This document shows positions 48,401 to 55,584 of a stretch of 64,000 nucleotides of DNA, one piece after another (position 1 is the stretch's first letter; every line of letters begins with the position of its first letter). Position numbers and translations under genes: made by a program. This DNA comes from Myxococcus fulvus (GTDB lineage: Bacteria; Myxococcota; Myxococcia; Myxococcales; Myxococcaceae), in NCBI RefSeq assembly GCF_900111765.1, contig NZ_FOIB01000003.1:1-64000 (forward strand), in the 5' to 3' direction. The notes under the pieces were generated by a model, which did not search any database, was not told the origin of the DNA, and saw only the letters and a list, made by a program, of their open reading frames with translations.

Positions 48401-48464
48401 TGGCACCTGGTACACCTCCACGGCGCAGCGCTCGGACCTGCTGCACTTCAAGCTCCGACGCTGA
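45459..48464 (+). CDS. CBM96/DNRLRE-repeat beta-propeller lipoprotein, paralogue 2
   Basis: 1001 residues from GTG 45459 (MNRRTVGAVGCGLGVALVFL), behind GAGGGAGAG; lipobox L20-G-G-C23. Same layout as copy 1: three DNRLRE/CBM96-like modules (first about 50-205 with SFGSSQTMVVGRAPESEAYL; second with STADDxFVSxDAPTSSAGGS-like start; third with LPLHDAYVDAYHQD), then a propeller-like half with YRGAPDLGKGALP and GAVDWTRGYTAWF. The upstream open frame is ignored because it overlaps copy 1 and its promoter. A strong intrinsic terminator follows. Confidence 0.85.
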   Translation: MNRRTVGAVGCGLGVALVFLGGCGGAQEGVSVSQTEVIEQERDALVTRTVSIIAMADTHVSSAQPTSSFGSSQTMVVGRAPESEAYLRFFVDPIPEGRITTARLRVYAIEGSSDGPTAHGPGVYRNWNEETTWNTRPVHSTSWLATSAVVPDGSWMEFDVTNVHVGPNSFSDLFLKADGDDSVTIASSEHPDPALRPQLLLTVESAPDHPTNPLVPFAVATPPLTFVATEDTFVSADAPTSSAGGSAQTLVVGNGPEREVHLRFNVQGLPETVQRAVLRLHLARDGSSGGPSVHATQGSWSESSVTWNNRPTKTGSRLDRMPFLEPWGFVDYDVTASVRGNGSVTLGLYAQSADGVSFHSRESSSASAPQLLVWTGTPRTPPPDACLTRRELQTTTVLPLHDAYVDAYHQDRSYHRDATLQVDSGAVSYLDFDVKPFPGQVRRVLLQLYALEATGSGPRIFKAQPFDPYTISWHQQPTTLYPFGDLGPVKKDQWVEYDVTNEVTAPGRHAFGLVPDSSDGLSFASVDAHWGYILHAAPRLVIVTESEPFCSYRGTNPAGGTLQGTQAGRPEAERSRDTASVPGGGFVVLSAVEQTLDSTPWSSQTDVVTLHREDGGIAWSREFPQANVEFRKVTVTTLGNVLVAGEYRGAPDLGKGALPLAGNTGLFVMKLTPSGAVDWTRGYTAWFDDGTVRHENPMAVYDLATDAHGSAVVTGSFWGSTDFGGGELRSGKTFPYDESLPNSFIVKLQWDGAYAWAQTLKSPGIRGAQAMALTVDAQENITVGGTTGQGIDFGDGPVYRNGLFVARWSPSGVYQWSRVMGVNHSRMSGVVVLPDGGVVFAASFEGGLAFGGRTYASKEPDEYEGGPWDAVLGRLGPTGEEVSLRHFQQTPARSSFFQDLVLDGAGNLVVSLGGFGGLLGLGEVGPPGVTSPPRPTVASFTASLEPRWVRVLDVLQSDLRLSPAGEGVIVTGDFAGAFELDGTWYTSTAQRSDLLHFKLRR

Positions 48465-48488
48465 CCCGCAATCCCTGACGTGATGTTC

Positions 48489-48526
48489 GCGACCGCTCGG
48501 TCCAGTGACCGGGCGGTCGCATTTTT
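48489..48526 (+). terminator. Strong intrinsic terminator of paralogue 2
   Basis: 14-bp stem with one G-U pair (GCGACCGCTCGGTC at 48489-48502, GACCGGGCGGTCGC at 48507-48520), four-base loop CAGT, then ATTTTTG. The clearest Rho-independent terminator in the window; it isolates copy 3 from copy 2. Confidence 0.88.
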
Positions 48527-48570
48527 GCGTCAATCGTAGACACTGCGAGTGGCCCAATGACTCACACGCG

Positions 48571-48587
48571 TTGGCGCACCTGTTGCT
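48571..48587 (+). promoter_or_regulatory. Sigma-54 (-24/-12) promoter of lipoprotein copy 3
   Basis: TTGGCGCACCTGTTGCT, identical to the copy 2 promoter, GG-N10-GC exact. Predicted +1 near 48598, leader about 27 bases to the GTG at 48625. It lies 50 bases after a strong terminator, so copy 3 must have its own promoter, which supports this call. Confidence 0.85.
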
Positions 48588-48624
48588 TTCCCAATTCAGT
48601 GGCAGCACGCGAGGGAGAGGTCAC

Positions 48625-51600
48625 GTGAAACGGTGGACAGTTGGCGCAGTGGGTTGGAGTCTGGGAGTGGCACTTTTCTTCCTGAATGGGTGCGGAAGTG
48701 CCCAACCAGGAGCCGAGGTTGACCCGGAGACGGGGAGCCACGAGCAGCAGCTCGTCACGCAGACGGTGGCGATTGTCGCGGCGGCGGATACGTATGTGTC
48801 CGCGGCCTCGCCGGCGACGAGCTTCGGCTCGCAGCCGACGATGGAGGTGGACCGGTCACCCGAGTCGGAGGCGTACCTGCGCTTCTATGTCGCTCCGGTG
48901 GACGGCACCATCACCACGGCCCGGCTGCGTGTGTATGCATTGGATGGCTCGGCGGATGGGCCCACGGCGCATGACCCTCGCATCGGGGGGCGGGCCTGGA
49001 ACGAGCTGACGACCTGGAACACGCGGCCGACCCGGGATGGGTTCTCCGCGCTGAGCAGCGCGGGCGCGGTGGCCAGCGGCACGTGGATCGAACTGGACAT
49101 CACGGAGATGCACATCTCCACGAGCGCCTTCACGGACGTCCACCTGGTGGCCGACAGCACGGACGGCGTGACGATTGCGTCGAGCGAGCATCCGAACACG
49201 TCCCTGCGTCCCCAGCTGGTCCTCACCGTCCAGTCCGCGGACGACCACCCCCCGCACCCCGCGCTGCCCATCACGGTGTCGAGCCCTCCGGTGGTCTTCA
49301 CCGCGAGCGACGACACGTATGTCTCCGCCGACGCGCCGACGTCCACCGAGGGTGGTTTCGCCACGGACCTGCGGGTGGGGCAGTCGCCCGACCGCGAGGT
49401 GCACCTGCGTTTCGACGTGCTGGGCCTGACGGAGTCGGTGCAGCGCGCGGTGCTGCGGATGTACGTGGGCCTGGATGGGACGGCTGGGGGACCGGCGGTC
49501 TACGCCACGCAGGGGCCCTGGAGCGAGATGAGCGTCTCCTGGAACACCCGGCCCACGAAGGTGGGCGCGGAGGTCGACCGGCTGCCCTACCTGGCGCCGT
49601 CCGGGTACGTGGACTACGAGGTGACGGACCTGGTGCGTGGCAACGGCAACTTCACCTTCGGCGTGTATGGGACGTCGGGGGACGCGCTGATCTTCCGCGC
49701 GAAGGAGAACTGGGAGGGAGCTGGACCGCAGCTGCTGGTGTGGACGGGGGCGCCCAGGGCCGCGCCGACGGATGCGTGCATGACGCGCCAGGAGCTCGTC
49801 TCGAAGGTGAGCGAGCTCCGGCACGACACCTATGTGAGCGCGGAGCGCCCGACGACGACGTTCCACCGCGAGGCGTCGATGCGCGTGGATGGCTCGCCGG
49901 GCATGAACGGCTTCCTGGAGTTCGACGTCCAGCTGGACGCGACGCCGGTGCGCCGCGTGCTGCTCCAGCTCTACGCCCTGGAGGCGACGGACAACGGGCC
50001 GCTGCTCTACAAGTCGCAGCCGTTCGACCCGGCGACCGCGACCTGGCAGAACCCGCCCGCGATGACGGACCTGGTGGGCGACGCGGGCGCGGTGAAGAAG
50101 GACCAGTGGGTGGAGTACGACGTGACGAGCGTGGTGACGGCCTCGGGGCGGTACGCCTTCGGACTGCTCGCCGACTCCTCCAAGGGGTTGAGCTTCGCGA
50201 CGGGGGATGCCAGCGCGAAGGGGCTCCTGGACGCGGCGCCCCGGCTGGTCGTCGTCACGGAGAGCGCGCCGTTCTGCTCGTACCGGGGCACGCGGCCCTC
50301 GGGGACGACGGCGTGGGTGAAGCAGACGAACAACGCCTCGGCGGAGCGCGCGCGGGACACGGCGCCCGCGCCGGACGGTGGCTTCGCCGTCGTGGGCACG
50401 CAGGCGCAGGCGCGGGACGGCGAGTACTGGGCCGAGCAGACGGATGTCGTGACGCTGCACCGGGCGGATGGCTCCGTGGCGTGGCGGCTGACGTTCGCCC
50501 AGCCCGACGTGGAGTTCCGCAAGGTGACGGTGACGGCGCTGGGCAACGTGCTCGTCGCCGGTGAGTACCGGGGCACGCCGGACCTGGGCAAGGGCGCGCT
50601 GCCTCGGGGCACGGGCATGTTCGTGATGAAGCTGACGCCGTCGGGCGCGGTGGACTGGACGCGCGGCTACACGGCGTGGTTCCGCATGGATGACGAGCTG
50701 CTCGACAACCCCATGTTCGTGCACGACCTGGCGACGGACGCGCACGGCAGCGCGGTGGTGACGGGCGGGTTCTGGGGGAAGACGGACTTCGGTGGCGGCG
50801 AGGTCGACGCCGGCAAGCCGTTCCCCTACGACGACGAGTACCCGAACTCCTTCGTGCTCAAGCTCCAGTGGGACGGCGCCTACCAGTGGGCGCGCGTGCT
50901 GAAGACGAACGCCATGCGGGGCACCCAGGCGGTGAGCGTCGCGGTGGACGCGCAGGAGAACATCACCGTGGGCGGCTGGGCCGGGCCGGGCACCGACTTC
51001 GGCGCGGGCGCGCTCGCGCAGGGTGGGGTGTTCGTGGCGCGCTGGAACGTCACGGGCGACTACCTCTGGCACTGGCTGTTGCCGACGTCCTACGACACGG
51101 TGTTCGCGGACGTGCGCCAGGTGGCGGCGCTGCCCGATGGGGGCGTGGCCTTCACCGGGGACTTCGACGGCCGCTTCACCTTCGCGGGGAGCCCGTACGC
51201 CAGCGCGGAGCCGGACGACGGTTATGATGGGCCGCGCGAGCCGTTCCTCGGCCGGCTCACCTCCACGGGCACGGAGCTGACGCTGCGGCACTTCCCGATG
51301 GGCACGGGCATCTACTTCTCCGGCCTGAACTCGCTGACGGCGGACGCCAACGGGAACCTGTTCACGGTCCAGTCGGGGCACGGCGGCCTGTTGGGGCTGG
51401 GCACCGTGGGGCTGCCGGAGACGGTGGCGCCGGAGCGCCCCACCGTGGCCAGCTTCTCGTCGACGCTCCAGACGCGATGGGTGAGGGTGTTCGAGCCCCT
51501 CCAGTCCCCTCGGCTGACGGCGGTGACGGGCGGCGTGGTGCTGACGGGGGACCTGGGGCGGTCCATCGAGCTGGAGGGCACCTGGTACACGCCGACCTCG

Positions 51601-51639
51601 CGCCGGCTGGACCTGCTGCACGTCAAGCTGAGGCCGTGA
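48625..51639 (+). CDS. CBM96/DNRLRE-repeat beta-propeller lipoprotein, paralogue 3
   Basis: 1004 residues from GTG 48625 (MKRWTVGAVGWSLGVALFFL), behind GAGGGAGAG; lipobox L20-N-G-C23. Three DNRLRE/CBM96-like modules (starts AADTYVSAASPATSFGSQPT; SDDTYVSADAPTSTEGG; RHDTYVSAERPTTTFHREAS) and the same propeller-like half (YRGTPDLGKGALPRGTGMFV, GAVDWTRGYTAWF). DNRLRE modules occur in secreted carbohydrate-active proteins; no catalytic domain is recognisable here. Surface role in matrix, development or predation is inference. Confidence 0.85.
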   Translation: MKRWTVGAVGWSLGVALFFLNGCGSAQPGAEVDPETGSHEQQLVTQTVAIVAAADTYVSAASPATSFGSQPTMEVDRSPESEAYLRFYVAPVDGTITTARLRVYALDGSADGPTAHDPRIGGRAWNELTTWNTRPTRDGFSALSSAGAVASGTWIELDITEMHISTSAFTDVHLVADSTDGVTIASSEHPNTSLRPQLVLTVQSADDHPPHPALPITVSSPPVVFTASDDTYVSADAPTSTEGGFATDLRVGQSPDREVHLRFDVLGLTESVQRAVLRMYVGLDGTAGGPAVYATQGPWSEMSVSWNTRPTKVGAEVDRLPYLAPSGYVDYEVTDLVRGNGNFTFGVYGTSGDALIFRAKENWEGAGPQLLVWTGAPRAAPTDACMTRQELVSKVSELRHDTYVSAERPTTTFHREASMRVDGSPGMNGFLEFDVQLDATPVRRVLLQLYALEATDNGPLLYKSQPFDPATATWQNPPAMTDLVGDAGAVKKDQWVEYDVTSVVTASGRYAFGLLADSSKGLSFATGDASAKGLLDAAPRLVVVTESAPFCSYRGTRPSGTTAWVKQTNNASAERARDTAPAPDGGFAVVGTQAQARDGEYWAEQTDVVTLHRADGSVAWRLTFAQPDVEFRKVTVTALGNVLVAGEYRGTPDLGKGALPRGTGMFVMKLTPSGAVDWTRGYTAWFRMDDELLDNPMFVHDLATDAHGSAVVTGGFWGKTDFGGGEVDAGKPFPYDDEYPNSFVLKLQWDGAYQWARVLKTNAMRGTQAVSVAVDAQENITVGGWAGPGTDFGAGALAQGGVFVARWNVTGDYLWHWLLPTSYDTVFADVRQVAALPDGGVAFTGDFDGRFTFAGSPYASAEPDDGYDGPREPFLGRLTSTGTELTLRHFPMGTGIYFSGLNSLTADANGNLFTVQSGHGGLLGLGTVGLPETVAPERPTVASFSSTLQTRWVRVFEPLQSPRLTAVTGGVVLTGDLGRSIELEGTWYTPTSRRLDLLHVKLRP

Positions 51640-51660
51640 GCCACGAATGACCCCGGGGGG

Positions 51661-51694
51661 GTGACCGTCCGTGCTTGTCGGTGCGGGCGGTCAC
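51661..51694 (+). terminator. Hairpin after paralogue 3
   Basis: 14-bp stem with three wobble pairs (51661-51674 with 51681-51694), six-base loop, no T tract. Its arms (GTGACCGTCC, GGGCGGTCAC) resemble those of the copy 2 terminator, which fits duplication of the 3' flank too. Confidence 0.55.
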
Positions 51695-51812
51695 CTGCCC
51701 AGGGTGCGACGAGGCGAGCCACCTGTCCATTGGCGCGCGTTCGTCATGTTCGTGGGGGATGGTCTCTTCCTGCTTCCCGGGAGCGGGATTCGCGATATGG
51801 ACGGAGGGGTAC

Positions 51813-52352
51813 ATGACTCCTTTCCCCAAGAAGCTCCAAGATCGTGCAGAGGCCCTCGAGGCCGCGGATGAGCAACTCACCACGTTGGACGAGGACGGCC
51901 TGCTGGCCGCGCCCGTCGATATCTTCTCGATGCTGCGAGATGGCATCGACCTCCACGAATCCCTGAAGGACACCTCCCGGACGTTCGCCTCGAACGACTG
52001 CGTGGTGGTGACGGGGAACGTGGATGTGGAGACGCTGGTGTTGAAGGGGCCGGGCGGGATGCTCGTCCTGGGTGACCTGCGGGTCGGCACGGCGGAGCTG
52101 CACGCCAACGTGCTCGTGCTCGGCAACTGCGAGATCTCCGAGCGCGTCGTCGGACACGATGAGCCGCACACGCTCACCGTCCTGGGTGAGGTCCAGGGTG
52201 GCCGGGCGGAGATGCAGAAGCAGTTCATCATGCAGTTCCTCGGCGGCGGCAAGCTGACGGCGCTGGTCGACAGCGAGGGTGGCGCGGCGGAGCTGCTCGA
52301 GCTGCTGAGCGGCGCGGGCAGTGAGCTGGAGGTCGACGAGGTCGACCCGTAG
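51813..52352 (+). CDS. Beta-solenoid-like protein of unknown function
   Basis: 179 residues from ATG 51813, five bases after GGAGG. After a charged helical start (1-55) the middle shows short V/L-rich strands with G turns at regular spacing (CVVVTGNVDVETLVLKGPGG, MLVLGDLRVGTAELHANVLV, LGNCEISERVV), suggesting a small beta-solenoid, loosely like polymer-forming (bactofilin-type) proteins; I do not assign that family. The acidic C-terminus ends ELEVDEVDP. No signal peptide. Single gene after the tandem lipoproteins. Confidence 0.72.
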   Translation: MTPFPKKLQDRAEALEAADEQLTTLDEDGLLAAPVDIFSMLRDGIDLHESLKDTSRTFASNDCVVVTGNVDVETLVLKGPGGMLVLGDLRVGTAELHANVLVLGNCEISERVVGHDEPHTLTVLGEVQGGRAEMQKQFIMQFLGGGKLTALVDSEGGAAELLELLSGAGSELEVDEVDP

Positions 52353-52412
52353 TCGTCGCGCAGGCAGACCGCCGGGACGCGCGCTGCGTCCCGGTGGCCC
52401 CGACCCGGGGTG

Positions 52413-52751
52413 TCAGGCCGCCACGCCGAGCAGCTCGCGCAGCTGACGCAGCATCTCGATTTCGCTCGGGTGGATGTGCCCGTCGCTGGCGATGAGGTCA
52501 TGCGCCGCGGCGATGACGGCCTTCGGGTCGGCCTTGAGGATGCCCAGGTTGGGCGCGGGCAGCGGCGTCCCGTTCTGCAGGCACTTCGCCAGCTGCTCCA
52601 GGTCCGGCAGGGGAACGCTCATCCCCCGGGCCGTGGCCATGATGTGGTCGATCTCCTCCCGGCTGACCCCTTCGTCTCCGCTGGCGACCTGGAGCAGGAG
52701 CTTGAGGACTTCAATCTGGAAGCGGGCGTCGGGGCTTGAGGCGGTGGACAT
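52413..52751 (-). CDS. TerB-like small helical protein
   Basis: 112 residues, all helical, with the pattern of the TerB (tellurite resistance) fold: EVLKLLLQVASGDEGVSREE near the N-terminus and AAAHDLIASDGHIHPSEIEM followed by LRQLRELLGV at the end, each with an acidic DG segment of the kind that binds metal. Such proteins occur widely outside tellurite operons; no other ter genes are near. Cytoplasmic. Convergent with the preceding gene, divergent from the acetyltransferase. Confidence 0.7.
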   Translation of the reverse strand: MSTASSPDARFQIEVLKLLLQVASGDEGVSREEIDHIMATARGMSVPLPDLEQLAKCLQNGTPLPAPNLGILKADPKAVIAAAHDLIASDGHIHPSEIEMLRQLRELLGVAA

Positions 52752-52841
52752 CCTTGGTACATCCTCCGAGGTGGGCTCGCGAGTGGGCGCGACACATGTA
52801 TCGCTCCTACAAGTGCACGGGCTTCGCGGAGAAAGCTTCTC

Positions 52842-53351
52842 ATGAAAGTGGTGGAGACGGAGCGGCTCGTCCTGCGTCGCGTGACGCATGAGGACGCCGC
52901 TTTCATCCTGGGGATGTTGAACGAGCCCGCGTGGCTGCGTTTCATCGGAGACCGTGGCGTGCGCACGCTCGAGGGCGCGCACGACTACATCACCAACGTG
53001 CCCCTGACGCAGTACGCCCAGCTGGGCTACGGGCTGTACCTGGTGGAGGGCCGGCAGGACGGCATGCCCATGGGGTTGTGCGGCCTGCTCAAGCGTGACT
53101 CGCTGGAGCACCCCGACATCGGCTTCGCGTTCAAGCCCGCCTACTGGAGCCAGGGCTACGCGCGAGAGGCCGCCGAGGCGGTGCTGCGCCACGCCCGGGA
53201 GGACCACGGGATTGCGCGCGTCGCCGCCATCGTCTCCAAGGACAACGTCAGCTCCATCAAGCTGCTGGAGAAGATGGGCCTGCGCTTCGAGCGGCACATG
53301 CGCCTGCCCGGCGCCACCGAGGAGATCAGCCTCTATCTGACGGCGCCGTGA
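52842..53351 (+). CDS. GNAT-family N-acetyltransferase (RimJ/RimL-like)
   Basis: 169 residues, MKVVETERLVLRRVTHEDAA, the usual start of RimJ/RimL-type GNATs. Acetyl-CoA region WSQGYARE (Q/RxxGxG/A-like) near residue 104-111 and VSKDNVSSIKLLEKMGLRFE near the end are family landmarks. Likely acetylates a small molecule or a protein N-terminus; the substrate is unknown. It lies 106 bases upstream of selA on the same strand. Confidence 0.88.
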   Translation: MKVVETERLVLRRVTHEDAAFILGMLNEPAWLRFIGDRGVRTLEGAHDYITNVPLTQYAQLGYGLYLVEGRQDGMPMGLCGLLKRDSLEHPDIGFAFKPAYWSQGYAREAAEAVLRHAREDHGIARVAAIVSKDNVSSIKLLEKMGLRFERHMRLPGATEEISLYLTAP

Positions 53352-53457
53352 GTCGAGCGGGGAATCCGGGAAGAAGCCCGCGCGTGAGCGGGACGTCACC
53401 TGGCTGACACCCCCGCTGGCTTGGCGTGCGGGCCGTGCGTCTCCTAGACTCGCGAGC

Positions 53458-54855
53458 GTGGGCCCCCCGTCGAACAGCGTAGACGGCGGGAAGAACGCGC
53501 TGCTGCGCGCACTCCCCTCCATCGAGCAGCTCCTGCGACGGCCGTCGCTGGAACCTCTGCTGTCCGGTGTTCCCCGCGCCAGGGCCGTGTCCGCGCTGCG
53601 TCTGGCCGTGGACCGCGTGCGCGCGCGCCTGCTGCAGGGCGACACGCGCCCCTTCGACGACGCGGACGTGGGCGAGGCGCTCACCACGCTGTCCACGCCG
53701 GGGCTGCGCGCGGTGCTCAACGCCACGGGCGTGGTGCTGCACACCAACCTGGGGCGCGCGCCGCTCGCGCCGGAGGCGGTGGCGCGGGTGGCCGAGGTGG
53801 CGCGGGGCTACTCGAATCTCGAGTACGACCTGGACGAGGGCGAGCGGGGCAGCCGCTACGCGCCGGTGGTGGGGCTCTTGCGTCAGCTCACCGGCGCGGA
53901 GGACGCGCTCGTCGTCAACAACTGCGCGGGCGCGGTGCTGCTCGTGCTGGCCGCGCTGGCGTCCGGCCGCGAGTGTGTCGTGTCGCGCGGGGAGCTGGTG
54001 GAGATTGGTGGAGGCTTCCGGGTGCCGGACGTCATGCGGCAGTCCGGCGCGCGGCTCGTGGAGGTGGGCACCACCAACCGCACGCGGCTGTCCGACTACG
54101 CGGCCGCGGTGGGCCACGACACGGGCCTGTTGGTGAAGGTGCACCGCTCCAACTTCGCGGTGGTGGGCTTCACCGAGGAGGCGAGCGTGGGAGCGCTCGC
54201 GACGCTGGGCCGTGAGCGCGGGGTGCCCGTGTTCCAGGACCTGGGTTCGGGGGCGCTGGTCCCCATGGTGGGAGAGGGGATGGGACAGGAGCCCACGGTG
54301 GCGCAGGTGGTCGCCGAGGGAGCGGATGTGGTGGCGTTCTCGGGGGACAAGCTGTTGGGTGGACCGCAGGCGGGCGTGGTGGTGGGACGCTCGGCGTTGG
54401 TCGCGCGCATCAAGGCGCATCCGCTCACCCGGGCGTTGAGGGTGGACAAGCTGACGGTGGCCGCGTTGGAGGCCACGCTGGAGTTGTATCGGGACGGCAA
54501 GCCAGGGGCCGTGCCCACGTACAGGCTGCTCGCCCAGCCATCCCAGGAGCTGCGCGCCCGCGCGCTGCGGCTTCAGGACTTGCTGGCCGAGCAGGGGGTG
54601 CGTGCCCGAGTGGACGGGGTGGTGGGACAGGTGGGCGGGGGCGCCATGCCGCTGGCCCGGTTGCCTTCCTTTGCGTGCATCCTCAACGTGGGTGCACCGG
54701 AATCTTTCCTCGAGCGCCTGCGCGCCGGCGGAATGCCGGTTATTGGCAGGATCGCGGATGGCGAGGTGGTCCTCGACGTCCGCTGTCTCGCGGAGGAGGA
54801 GCTCAGGTCGGTCGCCGAAGGGGTGGCGACCGCAAGTCCCGGGAAACCACCATGA
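53458..54855 (+). CDS. selA: L-seryl-tRNA(Sec) selenium transferase (GTG start)
   Basis: 465 residues. PLP enzyme converting Ser-tRNA(Sec) to Sec-tRNA(Sec) with selenophosphate. Conserved LRAVLNATGVVLHTNLGRAP (83-102), ALVVNNCAGAVLLVLAAL, and FSGDKLLGGPQAG with the PLP lysine K298. GTG 53458 gives the expected N-terminal helical domain (NALLRALPSIEQLLRR). The stop overlaps the next start (ATGA). No selB, selD or tRNA-Sec is seen in the window. Confidence 0.95.
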   Translation: MGPPSNSVDGGKNALLRALPSIEQLLRRPSLEPLLSGVPRARAVSALRLAVDRVRARLLQGDTRPFDDADVGEALTTLSTPGLRAVLNATGVVLHTNLGRAPLAPEAVARVAEVARGYSNLEYDLDEGERGSRYAPVVGLLRQLTGAEDALVVNNCAGAVLLVLAALASGRECVVSRGELVEIGGGFRVPDVMRQSGARLVEVGTTNRTRLSDYAAAVGHDTGLLVKVHRSNFAVVGFTEEASVGALATLGRERGVPVFQDLGSGALVPMVGEGMGQEPTVAQVVAEGADVVAFSGDKLLGGPQAGVVVGRSALVARIKAHPLTRALRVDKLTVAALEATLELYRDGKPGAVPTYRLLAQPSQELRARALRLQDLLAEQGVRARVDGVVGQVGGGAMPLARLPSFACILNVGAPESFLERLRAGGMPVIGRIADGEVVLDVRCLAEEELRSVAEGVATASPGKPP

Positions 54856-55445
54856 TCAACAGCGCCGTCCTCGTACTCAACCGGTATTACCAACCGGTGC
54901 ATGTCACGTCGGTGAAGCGGGCCTTCAGCCTGTTGTATCAGGGCGTCGCCAAGGCCATCGACGCGCAGTACCGGCTCTACGAGTTCGATGATTGGGCGGC
55001 GCTGAGCGCCACCAATGATTGCATCACCACCATCAACCGGACCATCCGCGTCCCCCGGGTGCTGGTGCTCAGCGCGTATGACCATCTGCCCCGAGGGCGG
55101 GTGCGCTTCTCCCGGCTCAACATCTACGCGCGCGACGCGGACACCTGTCAGTACTGCGGCAAGAACCTGCCGCGCAGCGAGCTGAACCTGGACCACGTCA
55201 TGCCCCGCACGCAGGGTGGCAAGACGACGTGGGAGAACGTCGTGTGCTCGTGTGTGCCCTGCAATCTCAAGAAGGGTGGCCGCACGCCGGAGCAGGCGGA
55301 CATGAGGCTCCTGAAGAAGCCGGTGCGCCCGCGCTGGACGCCGTTGTTCCGGGGCGCCACGCGCAAGGTGACGTATCAGGAGTGGTTGCCGTTCCTGCAC
55401 CTGGCGGATGCCTCGTATTGGAACGTGGAGCTGTTGGACGAGTAG
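54852..55445 (+). CDS. HNH endonuclease-family protein
   Basis: 197 residues. The C-terminal half is an HNH domain with a structural zinc knuckle: C99-x2-C102, catalytic D114-H115 in LNLDHVMPRTQGG, N129 and C134-x2-C137-N. The N-terminal half (VLVLNRYYQPVHVTSVKRAF) is typical of a widespread bacterial HNH group, usually chromosomal and not mobile. The start overlaps the selA stop by four bases, so they are translationally coupled. Its DNA or RNA target is unknown. Confidence 0.9.
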   Translation: MINSAVLVLNRYYQPVHVTSVKRAFSLLYQGVAKAIDAQYRLYEFDDWAALSATNDCITTINRTIRVPRVLVLSAYDHLPRGRVRFSRLNIYARDADTCQYCGKNLPRSELNLDHVMPRTQGGKTTWENVVCSCVPCNLKKGGRTPEQADMRLLKKPVRPRWTPLFRGATRKVTYQEWLPFLHLADASYWNVELLDE

Positions 55446-55487
55446 GGCGCCCGAGCGCTTGTTCACCGGCCTGCCCGGCGAACCCTG

Positions 55488-55493
55488 TAAAAT
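55488..55493 (+). promoter_or_regulatory. Possible -10 element upstream of the MinD-like gene
   Basis: TAAAAT stands out in GC-rich sequence, 92 bases before the MinD-like gene, in a 139-base gap. No good -35 is found at 16-18 bases, so this is weak. A hairpin-like GTTCaCCGG/CCGGcGAAC (55461-55483) precedes it. Confidence 0.25.
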
Positions 55494-55584
55494 GGGGTGT
55501 CGCGGGGTGAGCCACGGCTCGGGTTGATCCACGAAGTGGCCACGGATTGGCGGGGAGTCGACTCGGGCGGTAGGACGGGCTTTG

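Larger units (their letters stand above)
42323..51639 (+). repeat. Tandem triplication of a 3-kb gene with its promoter
   Basis: Three head-to-tail paralogous genes (42323, 45459, 48625) of 1003, 1001 and 1004 codons. They align end to end: same lipobox position (C23), same three modules, the same block ASSEHPDPALRPQL (ASSEHPNTSLRPQL in copy 3), the same CSYRGTxPxGxT link and similar ends (SDVLHLLLRP, SDLLHFKLRR, LDLLHVKLRP). The sigma-54 promoter and leader are also repeated. Copies 2 and 3 share the most leader sequence (GGCAGCACGCGAGGGAGAG). Confidence 0.9.

Noticed and set aside
42323..51639. The three lipoproteins as recent identical duplicates or an assembly artefact
   Set aside because: The copies differ throughout at both base and residue level (for example different lipobox residues and many substitutions per module), so they are old, diverged paralogues.
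54852..55445. HNH gene as a homing endonuclease or mobile element
   Set aside because: It is cleanly overlapped with selA, has codon use like its neighbours and no intron, intein or terminal repeats around it.
53352..55584. A tRNA-Sec (selC) or selB near selA
   Set aside because: No cloverleaf with the long variable arm and no SelB-like GTPase motifs were found around selA on either strand.
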